Positions 1-8,820 of a stretch of 44,210 nt of DNA are shown here, piece by piece (the first letter of the stretch is position 1; each line of letters starts with the position of its first letter). The stretch lies in contig NZ_LXFV01000045.1 of assembly GCF_002847345.1 (NCBI RefSeq), positions 1 to 44,210 of the forward strand, read 5' to 3'. The translations under genes and the position numbers were made by a program. Source of the stretch: Pectobacterium peruviense. Its GTDB lineage: Bacteria; Pseudomonadota; Gammaproteobacteria; Enterobacterales; Enterobacteriaceae. The notes under the pieces are model-generated. The model saw only the letters and a program-made list of their open reading frames with translations. It was not told where the DNA came from and searched no databases.

Positions 1-648
1 ATCTCTAGACAGACCATTTATATGCCCTGGTGAGAAACATAAACAATATGCAGGTAGACATGCTCATCAAACCACATTCATCATGGCGTAGTCGAATTGG
101 TCTAACCAGATACAACGTACGGGTGCCAGACTTCTGCACATGCTGGTAGTAAAAACACGTCATCCTTTACACCTCACCTTACATCGCATTTTTCCGTACC
201 ATAACCTGGCTTTTTACATTCTCCAGACCCATACAACTCAAGAGAATTACCGTCACTAAAATTATGGTTTAATAGTAGCGACAAGGAAATCATACAAGCC
301 AGGACAAATCTTCCTAACGCCGAAGGCGGTATCGGCCTTTTGTAGATAATCTTTATATTTTCTAACTTACGGTATCAATATCTATTTAATCGATCATTTT
401 TTTAAAATCTATCTATTTATAAGATAAATCTATTTTATAGAAGTAAATATTGTATTTAGGATGTAACAATAAACCCAAAAACAAATAATAACAATTTGTT
501 ATACATTTAAATAAATACTATCTGGATTTATGTTATGCCGTGTGCGGGGAATAGAGAGATATATGGGATTAAACAAATAACGTGAGGTAGCCTTCTTTCC
601 AGAGGTTTTCACTTTCTACACGAATGCGAGCCATTGAGCAAAAAGGGC
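1..648. other. AT-rich non-coding stretch
   Basis: No open reading frame of convincing length, start signal or family resemblance is visible on either strand. The part from about 340 to 540 is very rich in A and T. The window opens inside this region, so it may hold the end of a regulatory region belonging to a gene outside. Confidence 0.5.
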
Positions 649-694
649 TCACCCAGCCACCTTGTCATCAAGATGTCTGGGTGATTTAATTTTG
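649..694. terminator. Hairpin terminator, probably bidirectional
   Basis: TCACCCAG at 649-656 pairs with CTGGGTGA at 677-684. On the plus strand a T-rich run follows; on the minus strand the stem is followed by GCCCTTTTT. It lies 57 bp past the stop of the leftward ribbon-helix-helix-like gene and most likely ends its transcript. Confidence 0.6.
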
Positions 695-740
695 TTATCT
701 ATTCTTTTGATCAATCAGAGATGCTGAATCTCATCCAGTA

Positions 741-1022
741 TTACTTTTTCTTGGAAGTCACTTTGGATTTGCCTTTCAGCAATTCCCGGAGTTTTTTGAG
801 TTCTTTTTGCGTCAATGGCGCTTCTGCACCCACTTCTTCCGTACCCTGACTATCCACCGATTCAGGAGACAGTTCTGAAGATTGCTGGCTTTCATCAAAG
901 CTTTTCAGCAACCGGGCGCTGACTTCTGCACTGAGGGATACTTCGTTTTCTAAGGCAGCGGCTTTGATTTTTTCTTTCAGCTCTGGGGAAATTTTCAGGG
1001 ACAGGCTAGATATCTCACTCAT
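741..1022 (-). CDS. Small ribbon-helix-helix-like protein
   Basis: A 93-residue protein. Residues about 6-43 (LSLKISPELKEKIKAAALEN, then a Ser/Ala-rich second helix) read like an Arc/MetJ-type ribbon-helix-helix fold: a short beta strand followed by two helices. The middle (about 44-68) is acidic and Ser/Glu-rich, and the C-terminus is strongly basic and ends KKK, so the tail could touch DNA non-specifically. The start is an ATG preceded by AAAGG. A hairpin terminator lies just downstream, so it is probably a single-gene unit. The family assignment is by pattern only. No toxin partner is adjacent: the next gene is a secreted protein on the same strand, 157 bp upstream. It could be a transcription regulator or an orphan antitoxin-like protein. 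Confidence 0.65.
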   Translation of the reverse strand: MSEISSLSLKISPELKEKIKAAALENEVSLSAEVSARLLKSFDESQQSSELSPESVDSQGTEEVGAEAPLTQKELKKLRELLKGKSKVTSKKK

Positions 1023-1179
1023 TTTATTACCTTTCTCATGGGGTAAAATAGTAAGCTATGACAGCCAGCCTACAATGTCCATACTGAAATAAAAATTTAA
1101 TATTTCTGTCACACAAATGGTGTAATTAATTTCTTAGCAAAGAGATTATTATTTCGCTACTTTATCTCCTTATCGAAGG

Positions 1180-1479
1180 TTATTTATTTCCACTTTCCAT
1201 TCTCCAGTCGTCAATCATTTTTCTGGTTACATCGTCTTTGTAACAAATTGGCGAATAGCCGCCATCTCTGCTCCACGCGCTACGCTTACCGCATTTGCTA
1301 CCATTACGTGCTGAATTATAAGGGCACGGACAATTACCGGAATAAGACGAAATCGATTCCTGAATAATCTTTTCTTTGATCTGCTCATCAGAAATTCGAG
1401 AATTTTTCGCCATACTAAGCGTAGAAACAGAAAGTAGAGCCGTAGCACACACCATCACAACAGCTAGCGTTGTTTTCAT
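1180..1479 (-). CDS. Small secreted four-cysteine protein
   Basis: A 99-residue protein with a clear Sec signal peptide: basic MKT, a hydrophobic core, and probable cleavage after SMA at about residue 24. The mature part of about 75 residues has cysteines at 50, 52, 63 and 79, in the segments GNCPCPYN, GSKCGKRSAWS and SPICYKDDV, which would suit two disulfides in the periplasm or outside. I recognise this Cys-rich segment as a pattern that recurs in small secreted proteobacterial proteins of unknown role, but I cannot name a function. The Shine-Dalgarno sequence is weak. The gene reads away from the OrtT-like gene on the other strand. Confidence 0.7.
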   Translation of the reverse strand: MKTTLAVVMVCATALLSVSTLSMAKNSRISDEQIKEKIIQESISSYSGNCPCPYNSARNGSKCGKRSAWSRDGGYSPICYKDDVTRKMIDDWRMESGNK

Positions 1480-1634
1480 ACCGAAGATCTCATTTTAACC
1501 AGAGGATACTCGCTGTAGTATAAAATACGCACCGCAGAACGGCGCATCCCGACTACTCATTATGGGTTAAAAAATTGATCATAAAATATTAACAACATAA
1601 AATGCAGGCGCTTCGAGGATAAAAGGAAACAAAC

Positions 1635-1820
1635 GTGCCACATCACTCCTTCTGGGAACTCATTAAATTTACCTACATGATCGGTTTTTTTGTTGCCCTG
1701 ATCGTTACTTTCTTGTTGAGTAAAGACAAATCCCTGCTCATCCGATTCTTTGCTTCGTTACTGGTAGGTCTAACCTGGCCGTTGAGTTTCCCTGTCGTCC
1801 TGCTGTTCTCCATTTTTTGA
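1635..1820 (+). CDS. ortT: OrtT/GhoT-family small membrane toxin
   Basis: A 61-residue, almost wholly hydrophobic protein with two membrane segments (about 11-29 and 36-60). The C-terminal half, LLVGLTWPLSFPVVLLFSIF, closely matches the conserved end of E. coli OrtT and GhoT (the TWPMS-P-ALLFS-F pattern). GhoT is the membrane-damaging toxin of the type V GhoST pair. OrtT is an orphan relative without a GhoS antitoxin that lowers membrane potential during stringent stress. No GhoS-like gene is next to it here, which favours OrtT. The start is GTG at 1635 with AAAGGAAA about 7 bp before it. The family is clear; orphan status rests only on what is in this window. Confidence 0.85.
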   Translation: MPHHSFWELIKFTYMIGFFVALIVTFLLSKDKSLLIRFFASLLVGLTWPLSFPVVLLFSIF

Positions 1821-1903
1821 TGCCGTGCTTCTCTTCCAGACAACATGCTTTATGACTTAATGCAGCAACGCCTATGCTCGCCTTTTAGAGGAAATGCCCC
1901 ACG

Positions 1904-2410
1904 ATGAGTAATATTCTGATCAGCGCCTGTCTTTCCGGCTTTCCCGTTCGTTATAACGGTACTGAAAAGAAATCTGTCGGCGACTATCTCGCCCAGTGGC
2001 GTCAACAAGCGAGGCTGATTACGTTTTGTCCGGAATTGGCAGCGGGTTTCCCAACGCCCAGACCTTCAGCAGAGATTATTCCGGCCTTCGGTGGCAATTC
2101 GGTTATCAAGGCTGGAGCCAAAGTTGTTGAAGCCACCGGCAGCGATGTGACCGAGCGTTATATTCTGGGAGCCTGGTTAACGCTGCAAATGGCACAACAT
2201 CATCACTGCCGCTTCGCTCTCCTTACGGAAGGAAGCCCATCCTGTGGCAGCAACATCATATACAGCGGACGATTTGATGGCTCACAAACGGCAGGCAATG
2301 GTGTTACGGCAGAGTTGCTGCGCTACCACGGTATAGAAGTGTTTTCCGATCGCGAGATCGAACAGTTGATTGAACGTGTTGAATATTGCGATCGCCATGC
2401 TGACGCATAG
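1904..2410 (+). CDS. DUF523 family protein
   Basis: A 168-residue protein of the DUF523 family. The family opening ILISACLSGFPVRYNG (usually CLLG or CLSG-x-x-VRY-G) is present, followed by the CPE segment (ITFCPELAAGFPTPRPSAEI) and the SPSCGSNIIYSG motif near residue 105. The conserved cysteines in ACLSG, FCPE and PSCG suggest a metal or Fe-S site, as proposed for the family; the function is unknown. The start ATG at 1904 is preceded by AGAGGAAA. It follows the OrtT-like gene by 83 bp on the same strand and converges with uspF. Confidence 0.85.
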   Translation: MSNILISACLSGFPVRYNGTEKKSVGDYLAQWRQQARLITFCPELAAGFPTPRPSAEIIPAFGGNSVIKAGAKVVEATGSDVTERYILGAWLTLQMAQHHHCRFALLTEGSPSCGSNIIYSGRFDGSQTAGNGVTAELLRYHGIEVFSDREIEQLIERVEYCDRHADA

Positions 2411-2461
2411 TGCCACATAGCGTCGCTGCTGCCCCAAAACGCAGCAGCAGCGTTATAAAAA

Positions 2462-2890
2462 CTAACGGACAACGAGCACTGACATTTTTGCATGACGAAC
2501 AATAGCAGCAGCATTTGAGCCAAGCAGATAGGTTTTCACATCCGGTCGGCGTGAACCGATTACGATCAAATCCGCATTAATCTCCTCCGCCAGCGATAAC
2601 ACTTCGTCTCTCGCCGATCCGAAGCTGACGCTGCATGACAACCGTGATGCCGGCAGATCGATTGTTTTCATCAGTGATTTAAGTTTGTCATTCGCTTTCA
2701 CCACCGCCTCATTCTCAAACTCTTTTATGCCAAAAGAATAAGCAGATAAAAATGCTGACGCATCAGGGAGGGAATGAAAGAGGTGTATTGCAGCACCCGA
2801 CATTTTGGCCAACCTGACTGCATGCGTAAGCGCGTGTTTAGTGAGTTCATCTTCTTCTATATCTACTGGCACCAGAATGCTCGTGTACAT
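2462..2890 (-). CDS. uspF: Universal stress protein, UspF type
   Basis: A 142-residue single-domain Usp protein. It opens MYTSILVPVDIEEDEL (E. coli UspF: RTILVPIDISDSEL) and ends in the nucleotide-binding segment with the strongly diagnostic YLLGSNAAAIVRHA and SVLVVR. UspF/UspG proteins are cytosolic dimers that bind ATP and affect adhesion and stress tolerance. I chose the ATG at 2890: the GTG six bases upstream overlaps the Shine-Dalgarno AGAGGTG. It is convergent with the DUF523 gene and stands alone in orientation. UspG is the main alternative; the GSNAAA-VRHA end favours UspF. Confidence 0.85.
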   Translation of the reverse strand: MYTSILVPVDIEEDELTKHALTHAVRLAKMSGAAIHLFHSLPDASAFLSAYSFGIKEFENEAVVKANDKLKSLMKTIDLPASRLSCSVSFGSARDEVLSLAEEINADLIVIGSRRPDVKTYLLGSNAAAIVRHAKMSVLVVR

Positions 2891-3034
2891 AATCACCTCT
2901 CCCCAACCTGGATAACTGATTACCTGTCAGTATGTAAGAAGCGTAGTCTGCTCATCAGCAGCAGAATATGATCCCGTTCACTTTTACGCATGTTGCCTGC
3001 AATTTTTGCCTTAATGGATCGCCCGCTCTTTGTA

Positions 3035-3559
3035 TTAGCGGTTCGTCTTCCATGAAGCAATGATGTTTTCCGTTGTTTCTACCGTAATCGTGTTACCCGG
3101 AATAATAAAATCCCGCCACACATTATTGTAATGCGTAACTAATTGCTCTGCTTTCAGTTCACCGCGATTGGCCGTCGTGTGCGCATCAGAAGCAATCGTC
3201 AGCGCATAGCCTCGGCTGGCCGCATTTTTAATGGTTGCATCAACACAGTAATCCGTCGCACATCCGCAAATCGTCAGGTGGTTAACACCCAGATCAGCCA
3301 ACACATCGGCTAACGACGTGCGGTAAAACGCATCGCACGCTGTTTTCGTTATCGACAAGCTATCCGCTGGCTGGTGCAGCTCAGGTAATAACTGCCATCC
3401 CTCGCTGCCTGACAGCATACCGTCGCCTTCGTGCTGAATAAAAATCGTCCGATCTGCTGCACCTGAAAGCTGGTTTATCAATGCGACTATCTGCGCCTGT
3501 CGCGCTCTTGGCATAGCAAACACTGCATTTTGCATATCAATGACCACCAAAACCTGCAT
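3035..3559 (-). CDS. Isochorismatase-family cysteine hydrolase
   Basis: A 174-residue alpha/beta hydrolase of the isochorismatase/nicotinamidase superfamily. The catalytic triad can be placed: Asp in VVIDMQNAVF near residue 9, Lys in SITKTACDAFYRT, and the nucleophilic Cys in CGCATDYCVD at about residues 105-114. The segment after it (IKNAASRGYALTIASDAHTT) is also typical. The substrate cannot be read from sequence; relatives cleave amides such as nicotinamide, carbamoyl compounds or isochorismate. I chose the ATG at 3559, which has AAGGAA upstream and begins directly at the first beta strand, over an ATG 13 codons earlier. It lies 84 bp downstream of the NUDIX gene on the same strand and may be cotranscribed. 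Confidence 0.85.
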   Translation of the reverse strand: MQVLVVIDMQNAVFAMPRARQAQIVALINQLSGAADRTIFIQHEGDGMLSGSEGWQLLPELHQPADSLSITKTACDAFYRTSLADVLADLGVNHLTICGCATDYCVDATIKNAASRGYALTIASDAHTTANRGELKAEQLVTHYNNVWRDFIIPGNTITVETTENIIASWKTNR

Positions 3560-3643
3560 CTTTTTTTCCTTATTTCGGGCGCTTAACTTCATCATCACGG
3601 AGGCAACCGTCTACTATCACCTACCCCAGCCATTCGACTGCGG

Positions 3644-4066
3644 TTAGATCATGTCCACTATACCATGAGGATAAAACTTGATTTCCCCAGAACGCAGCAA
3701 ATCAATATCAAACCAACGAGTCACGATCGGAACACCGTTGGTCTCTATGCCATGGATGATATCTTGCTGATAAAGCGACTCATCCTGAAAGCGCGCTTCA
3801 TAGACAAAGACAATTTCATGCCCTGACTTGCCATTGTAGGAAAAGATATTCTCTGAAACGCCCAGCAGCGAAAAGTCCTTGGTCGCTGCGCTAATTTCCT
3901 CTTGAACTTCCCTCTCCGCCGCCGCCTGCGACGATTCACCAAATTCGATACCACCACCGAGAGGCAAGACATAGTGCTCATCTTTTATGGGATCATATCC
4001 TTCGGCTAACAGAATTTGGCCATTATTGCGAAAAAGACAAACTGCTTTTGCTCTGATCTTTTGCAT
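3644..4066 (-). CDS. NUDIX hydrolase
   Basis: A 140-residue single NUDIX domain. The full Nudix box is visible at residues 38-57: GGIEFGESSQAAAEREVQEE, fitting G-x5-E-x7-R-E-U-x-E-E, so the metal-binding glutamates are intact. Such enzymes hydrolyse a nucleoside diphosphate linked to another moiety; the substrate is not predictable here. The start ATG is 4066. It lies upstream of and parallel to the isochorismatase-type gene, a pairing that could mean joint scavenging of cofactor breakdown products, although this is only a guess from proximity. Confidence 0.85.
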   Translation of the reverse strand: MQKIRAKAVCLFRNNGQILLAEGYDPIKDEHYVLPLGGGIEFGESSQAAAEREVQEEISAATKDFSLLGVSENIFSYNGKSGHEIVFVYEARFQDESLYQQDIIHGIETNGVPIVTRWFDIDLLRSGEIKFYPHGIVDMI

Positions 4067-4184
4067 GTCAATGCTCCTAAACTAGGGTGCCATTTTCGAT
4101 AAATAGGTTTTGATAAAAAACATTTTTTGATAAACCGCATGTGCCACAGAAAAATGTCATCTCCTTGAGCAGATCAAAAACCTA

Positions 4185-4311
<127 letters not shown>

Positions 4312-4668
4312 GACTTAATCAAAATGCATTAATAGTCTTTATGTTCAGTTAATCTATTTCCCTGCCTCCTTTTATCTCGACATGTTTAACTTATTGAAGT
4401 CATGCATTTCGTATAATTATTTCAGACATAATATTTGTGGAAAATGATAAATTCATATTTATCCGCCTGACCATTGATCGTCGTCATGCTTTCACGCTCG
4501 GACAAGTCACGGAGTAACGCAGTGTTTATTTATCTTATCGACTGGTTTTATGCGTATGATCGACTAAAGTTAACTAACCATTTATTCATGTCTGGCGGAC
4601 AGCAAATTTGTCCTGTCTGGCAGTGTGTGCATTAACCATGTCAGAAAGCGCGAAAGGGAGGAGAAACA

Positions 4669-4923
4669 ATGCATTCAGAGGTGCCCCAGAACGAGCTTCC
4701 GATATCTGATGTCCTTGCCCTAGACTCTCAGGTCAGCGATATGGAAATGCTCGGCAACATCGTAGAAGAGATCATCCAATCCGGCCATTCCGTCAGCAAC
4801 AAGGCCATCATTGCTAAATTAATTCACAAAATTGAAACAGAGGCCAATACGGCGTTTCAGGAAAAGTATCGCACATTGCTGGATTTGATAGTTTATAAAA
4901 CTCAGGATGACTTCCTGATTTAA
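4669..4923 (+). CDS. AriR/YmgB-family regulatory protein
   Basis: An 84-residue protein resembling E. coli AriR (YmgB) and YcgZ/YmgA: an acidic N-terminus, then helices with IVEEIIQSGHSVSNKAIIAK and LIHKIETEANTAFQEKYRT. In AriR the corresponding stretch is [20 protein letters not shown] followed by IHSLE. AriR is a small helical dimer that affects biofilm and acid resistance, and its relatives act as small connector proteins on Rcs-linked pathways. A very strong Shine-Dalgarno (GGGAGGAG at 4655-4662) precedes the ATG. It has a long AT-rich upstream region and no operon partner. Membership of the family is likely; a specific function is not established. Confidence 0.75.
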   Translation: MHSEVPQNELPISDVLALDSQVSDMEMLGNIVEEIIQSGHSVSNKAIIAKLIHKIETEANTAFQEKYRTLLDLIVYKTQDDFLI

Positions 4924-5261
4924 TACCTCGTAAATACATTCGACCATCACCTCGGTAAGATCTTTGTATTGCCGGAATACGCTTTTATTTAAAGAACGAT
5001 GCCGTCGATAATGAATAGCATGGTGCATAATAATGAAAAGACACGCATTACTATGCTTTGGTTATCCATTACGAATGAATGTATTTAAAACCCGGTATGA
5101 TATATATTTATTTTTTGCTAATCGTTAGTATTCATTTCTAAATGAATAAGCGATGAAAAATTCCCGCATGACACTCCCGCAGTGTTAAGCCACTTAGTAC
5201 ATTCCGACTCAAACAGAAGTAAAAATACCACAATGCAAAATGCGATGTTGGATTCAACAGC
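4924..5261. other. Intergenic region without a gene
   Basis: About 340 bp, AT-rich, between the AriR-like gene and the tRNA-Ser terminator. Neither strand carries a plausible coding frame with a ribosome-binding site. A 69-codon leftward frame at 4819-5028 overlaps the AriR-like gene in antisense and looks spurious. Confidence 0.5.
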
Positions 5262-5295
5262 AGAAACGAAAACGGGCTAGCCTAAGCTAACCCGT
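5262..5295 (-). terminator. Terminator of tRNA-Ser(UGA)
   Basis: Read leftward, a 10-bp stem (ACGGGTTAGC with GCTAGCCCGT, one G-T pair, loop TTAG) is followed by TTTTCGTTT. It begins about 10 nt past the tRNA CCA end. Confidence 0.85.
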
Positions 5296-5305
5296 TGAAT
5301 TTTTT

Positions 5306-5393
5306 TGGCGGAGGAGTAGAGATTCGAACTCTAGAACACTTTCGCGTCGCCGGTTTTCAAGACCGGTGCCTTCAACCACTCGGCCACTCCTCC
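5306..5393 (-). tRNA. serT: tRNA-Ser (anticodon UGA)
   Basis: An 88-nt class II tRNA on the minus strand. The acceptor GGAGGAG pairs with CTCCTCC; discriminator G and CCA are encoded. The anticodon loop CTTGAAA carries TGA, the variable arm is long as in tRNA-Ser, and the T loop is GTTCGAATC. The position beside yccA matches serT in E. coli. Confidence 0.95.
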
Positions 5394-5405
5394 GCAATGA
5401 CGCGA

Positions 5406-5434
5406 ACTATAAACAGTGTGCGGGATCTTGTAAA
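5406..5434 (-). promoter_or_regulatory. Sigma-70 promoter of tRNA-Ser(UGA)
   Basis: On the minus strand, TTTACA (5434-5429) is spaced 17 bp from TATAGT (5411-5406), followed by a short GC-containing discriminator and then the tRNA 5' end 12 nt further on. Spacing and both hexamers are close to consensus. Confidence 0.75.
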
Positions 5435-5681
5435 GCATCACAGCGCTCAATTGCCTGAAAAACAACCTAACGCAACACAATTGAACGCAAAATCGTCACG
5501 CGATGCATAAAATAGAGCAATTTCCCTCCACCATCATATGAATTGCAGGACAAAACACGAGCACTGGCACAGAGTATGGTGAATTTGCAGCGTAAAGAAG
5601 GGTAAACCATCTTTAATAACGTCCTGCAACTATTTATTCTTTGACATTGGATAATAGCACCCTGAAGAGAGAGTCGCTGAT

Positions 5682-6341
5682 ATGGATCGTATTGTTGTTT
5701 CCTCTACTCGTGAAAGTTCGCTACTCAGCACTCACAAAGTGCTGCGTAATACGTATTTCCTGCTGTCGCTGACGCTGGGTTTTTCCGCCGTTACCGCAAC
5801 GGCAAGTACTGTACTTAACCTGCCCGCTCCTGGCTTAATTCTGATGCTAGTTGGGTTTTATGGTCTGATGTTCCTGACGCATAAACTGGCTAACAGCCCA
5901 GCGGGTATTTTAGCCGCATTCGCACTGACCGGATTTATGGGTTATACGCTGGGCCCGATTTTAAGCTCGCTGATTTCTTCCGGCGCAGGCGACATTGTCA
6001 TGTTAGCGCTGGGCGGTACGGCAGTGGTGTTCTTCTGCTGTTCAGCCTATGTATTAACGACACGTAAGGACATGTCCTTCTTGTCTGGCATGATGATGGC
6101 TGGATTTGTTGTACTGATTGTTGCCGTCATTGCCAATCTGTTCCTACAGATTCCAGCGTTGCATCTGGCGATCAGCGCTCTGTTTATTCTGTTCTCTGCG
6201 GGTGCCATCCTGTGGGAAACCAGTAACATTATTCACGGTGGCGAAACCAACTATATCCGGGCAACGGTTAGCCTGTATGTCGCGATATACAATATCTTCG
6301 TTAGCCTGTTGAGTATTCTGGGCATCATGCGTAACGACTAA
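5682..6341 (+). CDS. yccA: YccA, Bax-inhibitor-1-family inner-membrane protein
   Basis: A 219-residue integral membrane protein with about seven hydrophobic segments, the BI-1 family layout, and the length of E. coli YccA. Characteristic stretches are the N-terminal [20 protein letters not shown] and the C-terminal [20 protein letters not shown], whose polar residues form the family's conserved membrane-buried acidic site. In E. coli, YccA is both a substrate and a modulator of the FtsH protease and can protect jammed SecYEG from degradation. The start ATG has GAGAGAG upstream. It is followed by a strong terminator and so is its own unit. The position next to serT is the same as in E. coli. 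Confidence 0.95.
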   Translation: MDRIVVSSTRESSLLSTHKVLRNTYFLLSLTLGFSAVTATASTVLNLPAPGLILMLVGFYGLMFLTHKLANSPAGILAAFALTGFMGYTLGPILSSLISSGAGDIVMLALGGTAVVFFCCSAYVLTTRKDMSFLSGMMMAGFVVLIVAVIANLFLQIPALHLAISALFILFSAGAILWETSNIIHGGETNYIRATVSLYVAIYNIFVSLLSILGIMRND

Positions 6342-6364
6342 GTCTCGTTGAGCACCGCACTGAG

Positions 6365-6389
6365 AAGCCCCAATTTTGGGGCTTTTTTT
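6365..6389 (+). terminator. Terminator after yccA
   Basis: AAGCCCCA at 6365-6372 pairs with TGGGGCTT at 6377-6384 and is followed by TTTTT. This is a textbook intrinsic terminator starting 24 bp after the yccA stop. Confidence 0.9.
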
Positions 6390-6451
6390 ATTCCGGCGCA
6401 GACAAAAAAATTTGTTAAACTGCGAGCTGAGATATCGCAGGCGGAGAGAAG

Positions 6452-6781
6452 ATGTTGGAGTTTGAAGGGCGAACGATCGCAACAGACGCACAGGGTTACC
6501 TGATGGACAGTACCGCGTGGAGCGAAGCGTTGGCTCCCGTGCTCGCTGAGCAGGAAGGCATTGCGCTGACAGAACCGCATTGGGAAGTCGTCCGGTTTGT
6601 GCGAAATTTTTATCAGGAGTTCAACACCTCACCCGCTATACGCATGTTAGTTAAAGCGATGGCGCAAAAGTACGGTGAAGAGAAAGGAAATAGCCGCTAC
6701 CTGTATAAACTGTTTCCGAAAGGTCCAGCAAAACAGGCAACCAAAATCGCCGGCTTACCCAAGCCAGTGAAATGCATCTAA
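6452..6781 (+). CDS. tusE: TusE sulfurtransferase (DsrC family)
   Basis: A 109-residue DsrC/TusE protein. It opens [17 protein letters not shown], carries the helical [18 protein letters not shown] segment, and ends GLPKPVKCI, with the penultimate cysteine (Cys108) that carries the persulfide. TusE accepts sulfur from TusBCD and hands it to MnmA for 2-thiolation of U34 in tRNA. The start is ATG 6452 with GGAGAG in front. It is convergent with yccX, with only 10 bp between the stops. The order yccA-tusE-yccX is as in E. coli. Confidence 0.95.
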   Translation: MLEFEGRTIATDAQGYLMDSTAWSEALAPVLAEQEGIALTEPHWEVVRFVRNFYQEFNTSPAIRMLVKAMAQKYGEEKGNSRYLYKLFPKGPAKQATKIAGLPKPVKCI

Positions 6782-6791
6782 CTCAACAGTT

Positions 6792-7070
6792 TCAATAGCG
6801 GATCGTAAACCCTTTATAGTCCGTCTTGCCATGTGGCTCAATAAGCACCTTATCAACCCTGGCGCTTCGTGGGCCACCTTGCTTCAGCCACTCAATCAAC
6901 ATCTCCACCGCATGAGGCTCGCCACTTGCCACGACTTCTACGCTGCCATCATCACAATTGCGCGCATACCCACTGAGTCCCAGTTGCGCAGCTTGACGTT
7001 GCGTACTGTAACGAAAGCCCACTCCCTGAACCACACCGTAGACATAAGCCGCTGTCGCTATCTTTTCCAT
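6792..7070 (-). CDS. yccX: Acylphosphatase YccX
   Basis: A 92-residue acylphosphatase, the length of E. coli YccX. The phosphate-binding loop [10 protein letters not shown] with its catalytic Arg is near residues 14-23, and the catalytic Asn is in [13 protein letters not shown]. The conserved [11 protein letters not shown] follows. It hydrolyses acyl phosphates such as carbamoyl phosphate in the cytosol. I chose the ATG at 7070, which has AAGGGGGA directly upstream; an in-frame ATG 12 codons earlier adds a non-homologous stretch. In E. coli rlmI lies between yccX and hspQ, but here only about 230 bp separate them. Confidence 0.93.
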   Translation of the reverse strand: MEKIATAAYVYGVVQGVGFRYSTQRQAAQLGLSGYARNCDDGSVEVVASGEPHAVEMLIEWLKQGGPRSARVDKVLIEPHGKTDYKGFTIRY

Positions 7071-7156
7071 ATTTCCCCCTTCTCGGCCCAAGCAGCCAAA
7101 CAACATTTCATTAGCCGGACTGTATCTTCTAAAAATTTACACCATACTGTTAATAA

Positions 7157-7606
<450 letters not shown>

Positions 7607-7686
7607 CATTCACCAACGTAGATACGGTTCACCACAGTCAGGCATTGGCGATACTGTGATATTCAGCATCGCCCTGCGTCTACGAC

Positions 7687-8100
7687 TTATTTACCCAAAC
7701 CCAGTCGTGGGATTTCAATTTTCGGGCAGCGATCCATCACGACTTTCAGCCCTGCATCGTGAGCCAAAATTGCCGCCTGCTCATTAATAACGCCGATCTG
7801 CAACCACAGTACGGAAGCACCGATGGCGATGGCCTCTTTGGCGACCTCATAAGCCGCCTCCGGCTGACGAAAGACATCGACCATATCAACGGGTTTAGGA
7901 ATATCCGCTAAGCTGGCATAGGCTTTTTGGCCCAAGAGTGTCTGACCAGCCAGCTTGGGGCTGACGGGGATAACGTCGTAGCCTTGCTCAAGTAAATACG
8001 CCATTACGCCATAACTTGGACGAGATAAGTTATCGCTAGCGCCCACCAATGCAATGGTTTTTACCGTTTTCAGCACAGATTCAATATCACTGTCATGCAT
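7687..8100 (-). CDS. yccU: CoA-binding protein YccU
   Basis: A 137-residue Rossmann protein of the CoA_binding family. The nucleotide loop IALVGASDNLSRPSYGVMAY lies near residues 16-35, followed by VIPVSPKLAGQTLLG and the C-terminal VVMDRCPKIEIPRLGLGK. These match E. coli YccU throughout. The domain is that of the N-terminal part of succinyl-CoA ligase alpha subunits; the physiological role is not established. ATG 8100 with AGAGGCTG upstream is the start. It is convergent with hspQ and divergent from yccT. Confidence 0.92.
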   Translation of the reverse strand: MHDSDIESVLKTVKTIALVGASDNLSRPSYGVMAYLLEQGYDVIPVSPKLAGQTLLGQKAYASLADIPKPVDMVDVFRQPEAAYEVAKEAIAIGASVLWLQIGVINEQAAILAHDAGLKVVMDRCPKIEIPRLGLGK

Positions 8101-8295
8101 GCTATTCAGCCTCTTTTACGTGATTTATTTGAGTGTATCGCACATTCCAGAAATAGCGGGAAAGGGTGTAGAAAATCCGCAGTCGGATGCCGCACGGAAC
8201 GAAAAATGCCATAACAGCCTGTTTCAAATTGAAACCTTTGACACATTCAGACAATTCCTCAACAATACTCGAATTACGTACCATCTGGGAAAATT

Positions 8296-8820
8296 ATGAA
8301 ATTCGGCTTCATCACTGTTTGCCTGTTTATTGCGGGTTTAAGCACCTCAGCAATTGCGGCAACAACGTTGAAATTAGATCAGAAGATCGATCTCCTTATG
8401 GTTGACGGGCAGAGAATGTCAGGCTCGTTGCTGAAAGGTGCCGATAGCCTCGAACTTGGCAGTGGGCAACACCAAATTCTGTTTAAAGTTGTTGATACTG
8501 TCGATGCCCAAACGGGTGCGCCAGCGACCTATTTCCCTTCGACATTTATTGCGGCCTTTAACACAGAAAAAGTGGCATCGGTGTCATTTAAGCTTCCGCC
8601 GCTGCAAACCCCTCAAGATCGCCAAAACTTTACTGCCCTTCCCCAATATCAATTGCTTGATGAAAAAAATCAGGTTATCCCTACGCGTACCGATGCGCTT
8701 GTCATTGCTGATAATGAGTTGCTCGATATAGAGCGAAAAATGTCGGAATACAACGCAGCGGCGAAAGGTGCTTCTGTTGCAGGTTTTGCTAGCGCGCTGA
8801 ATGAATCGGTAACCTGGTGA
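8296..8820 (+). CDS. yccT: YccT/DUF2057 exported protein, short form
   Basis: A 174-residue exported protein of the UPF0319/DUF2057 family. The signal peptide is residues 1 to about 21, cut after SAIA. The mature part keeps IDLLMVDGQRMSGSLLKGAD and SLELGSGQHQILFKV, which align with E. coli YccT (called CsgI, a periplasmic factor that limits curli assembly). E. coli YccT is about 220 residues; this one stops after NESVTW, so the final 45 or so residues are absent. The downstream DNA shows no continuation in another frame, so it looks like a genuine short variant rather than a frameshift. Whether it acts on curli here is unknown. Confidence 0.88.
   Translation: MKFGFITVCLFIAGLSTSAIAATTLKLDQKIDLLMVDGQRMSGSLLKGADSLELGSGQHQILFKVVDTVDAQTGAPATYFPSTFIAAFNTEKVASVSFKLPPLQTPQDRQNFTALPQYQLLDEKNQVIPTRTDALVIADNELLDIERKMSEYNAAAKGASVAGFASALNESVTW

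Noticed and set aside
5295-5510. 71-codon rightward frame across tRNA-Ser
   Set aside because: It is the antisense of the tRNA gene and its promoter; its length comes from the tRNA sequence, not from coding.
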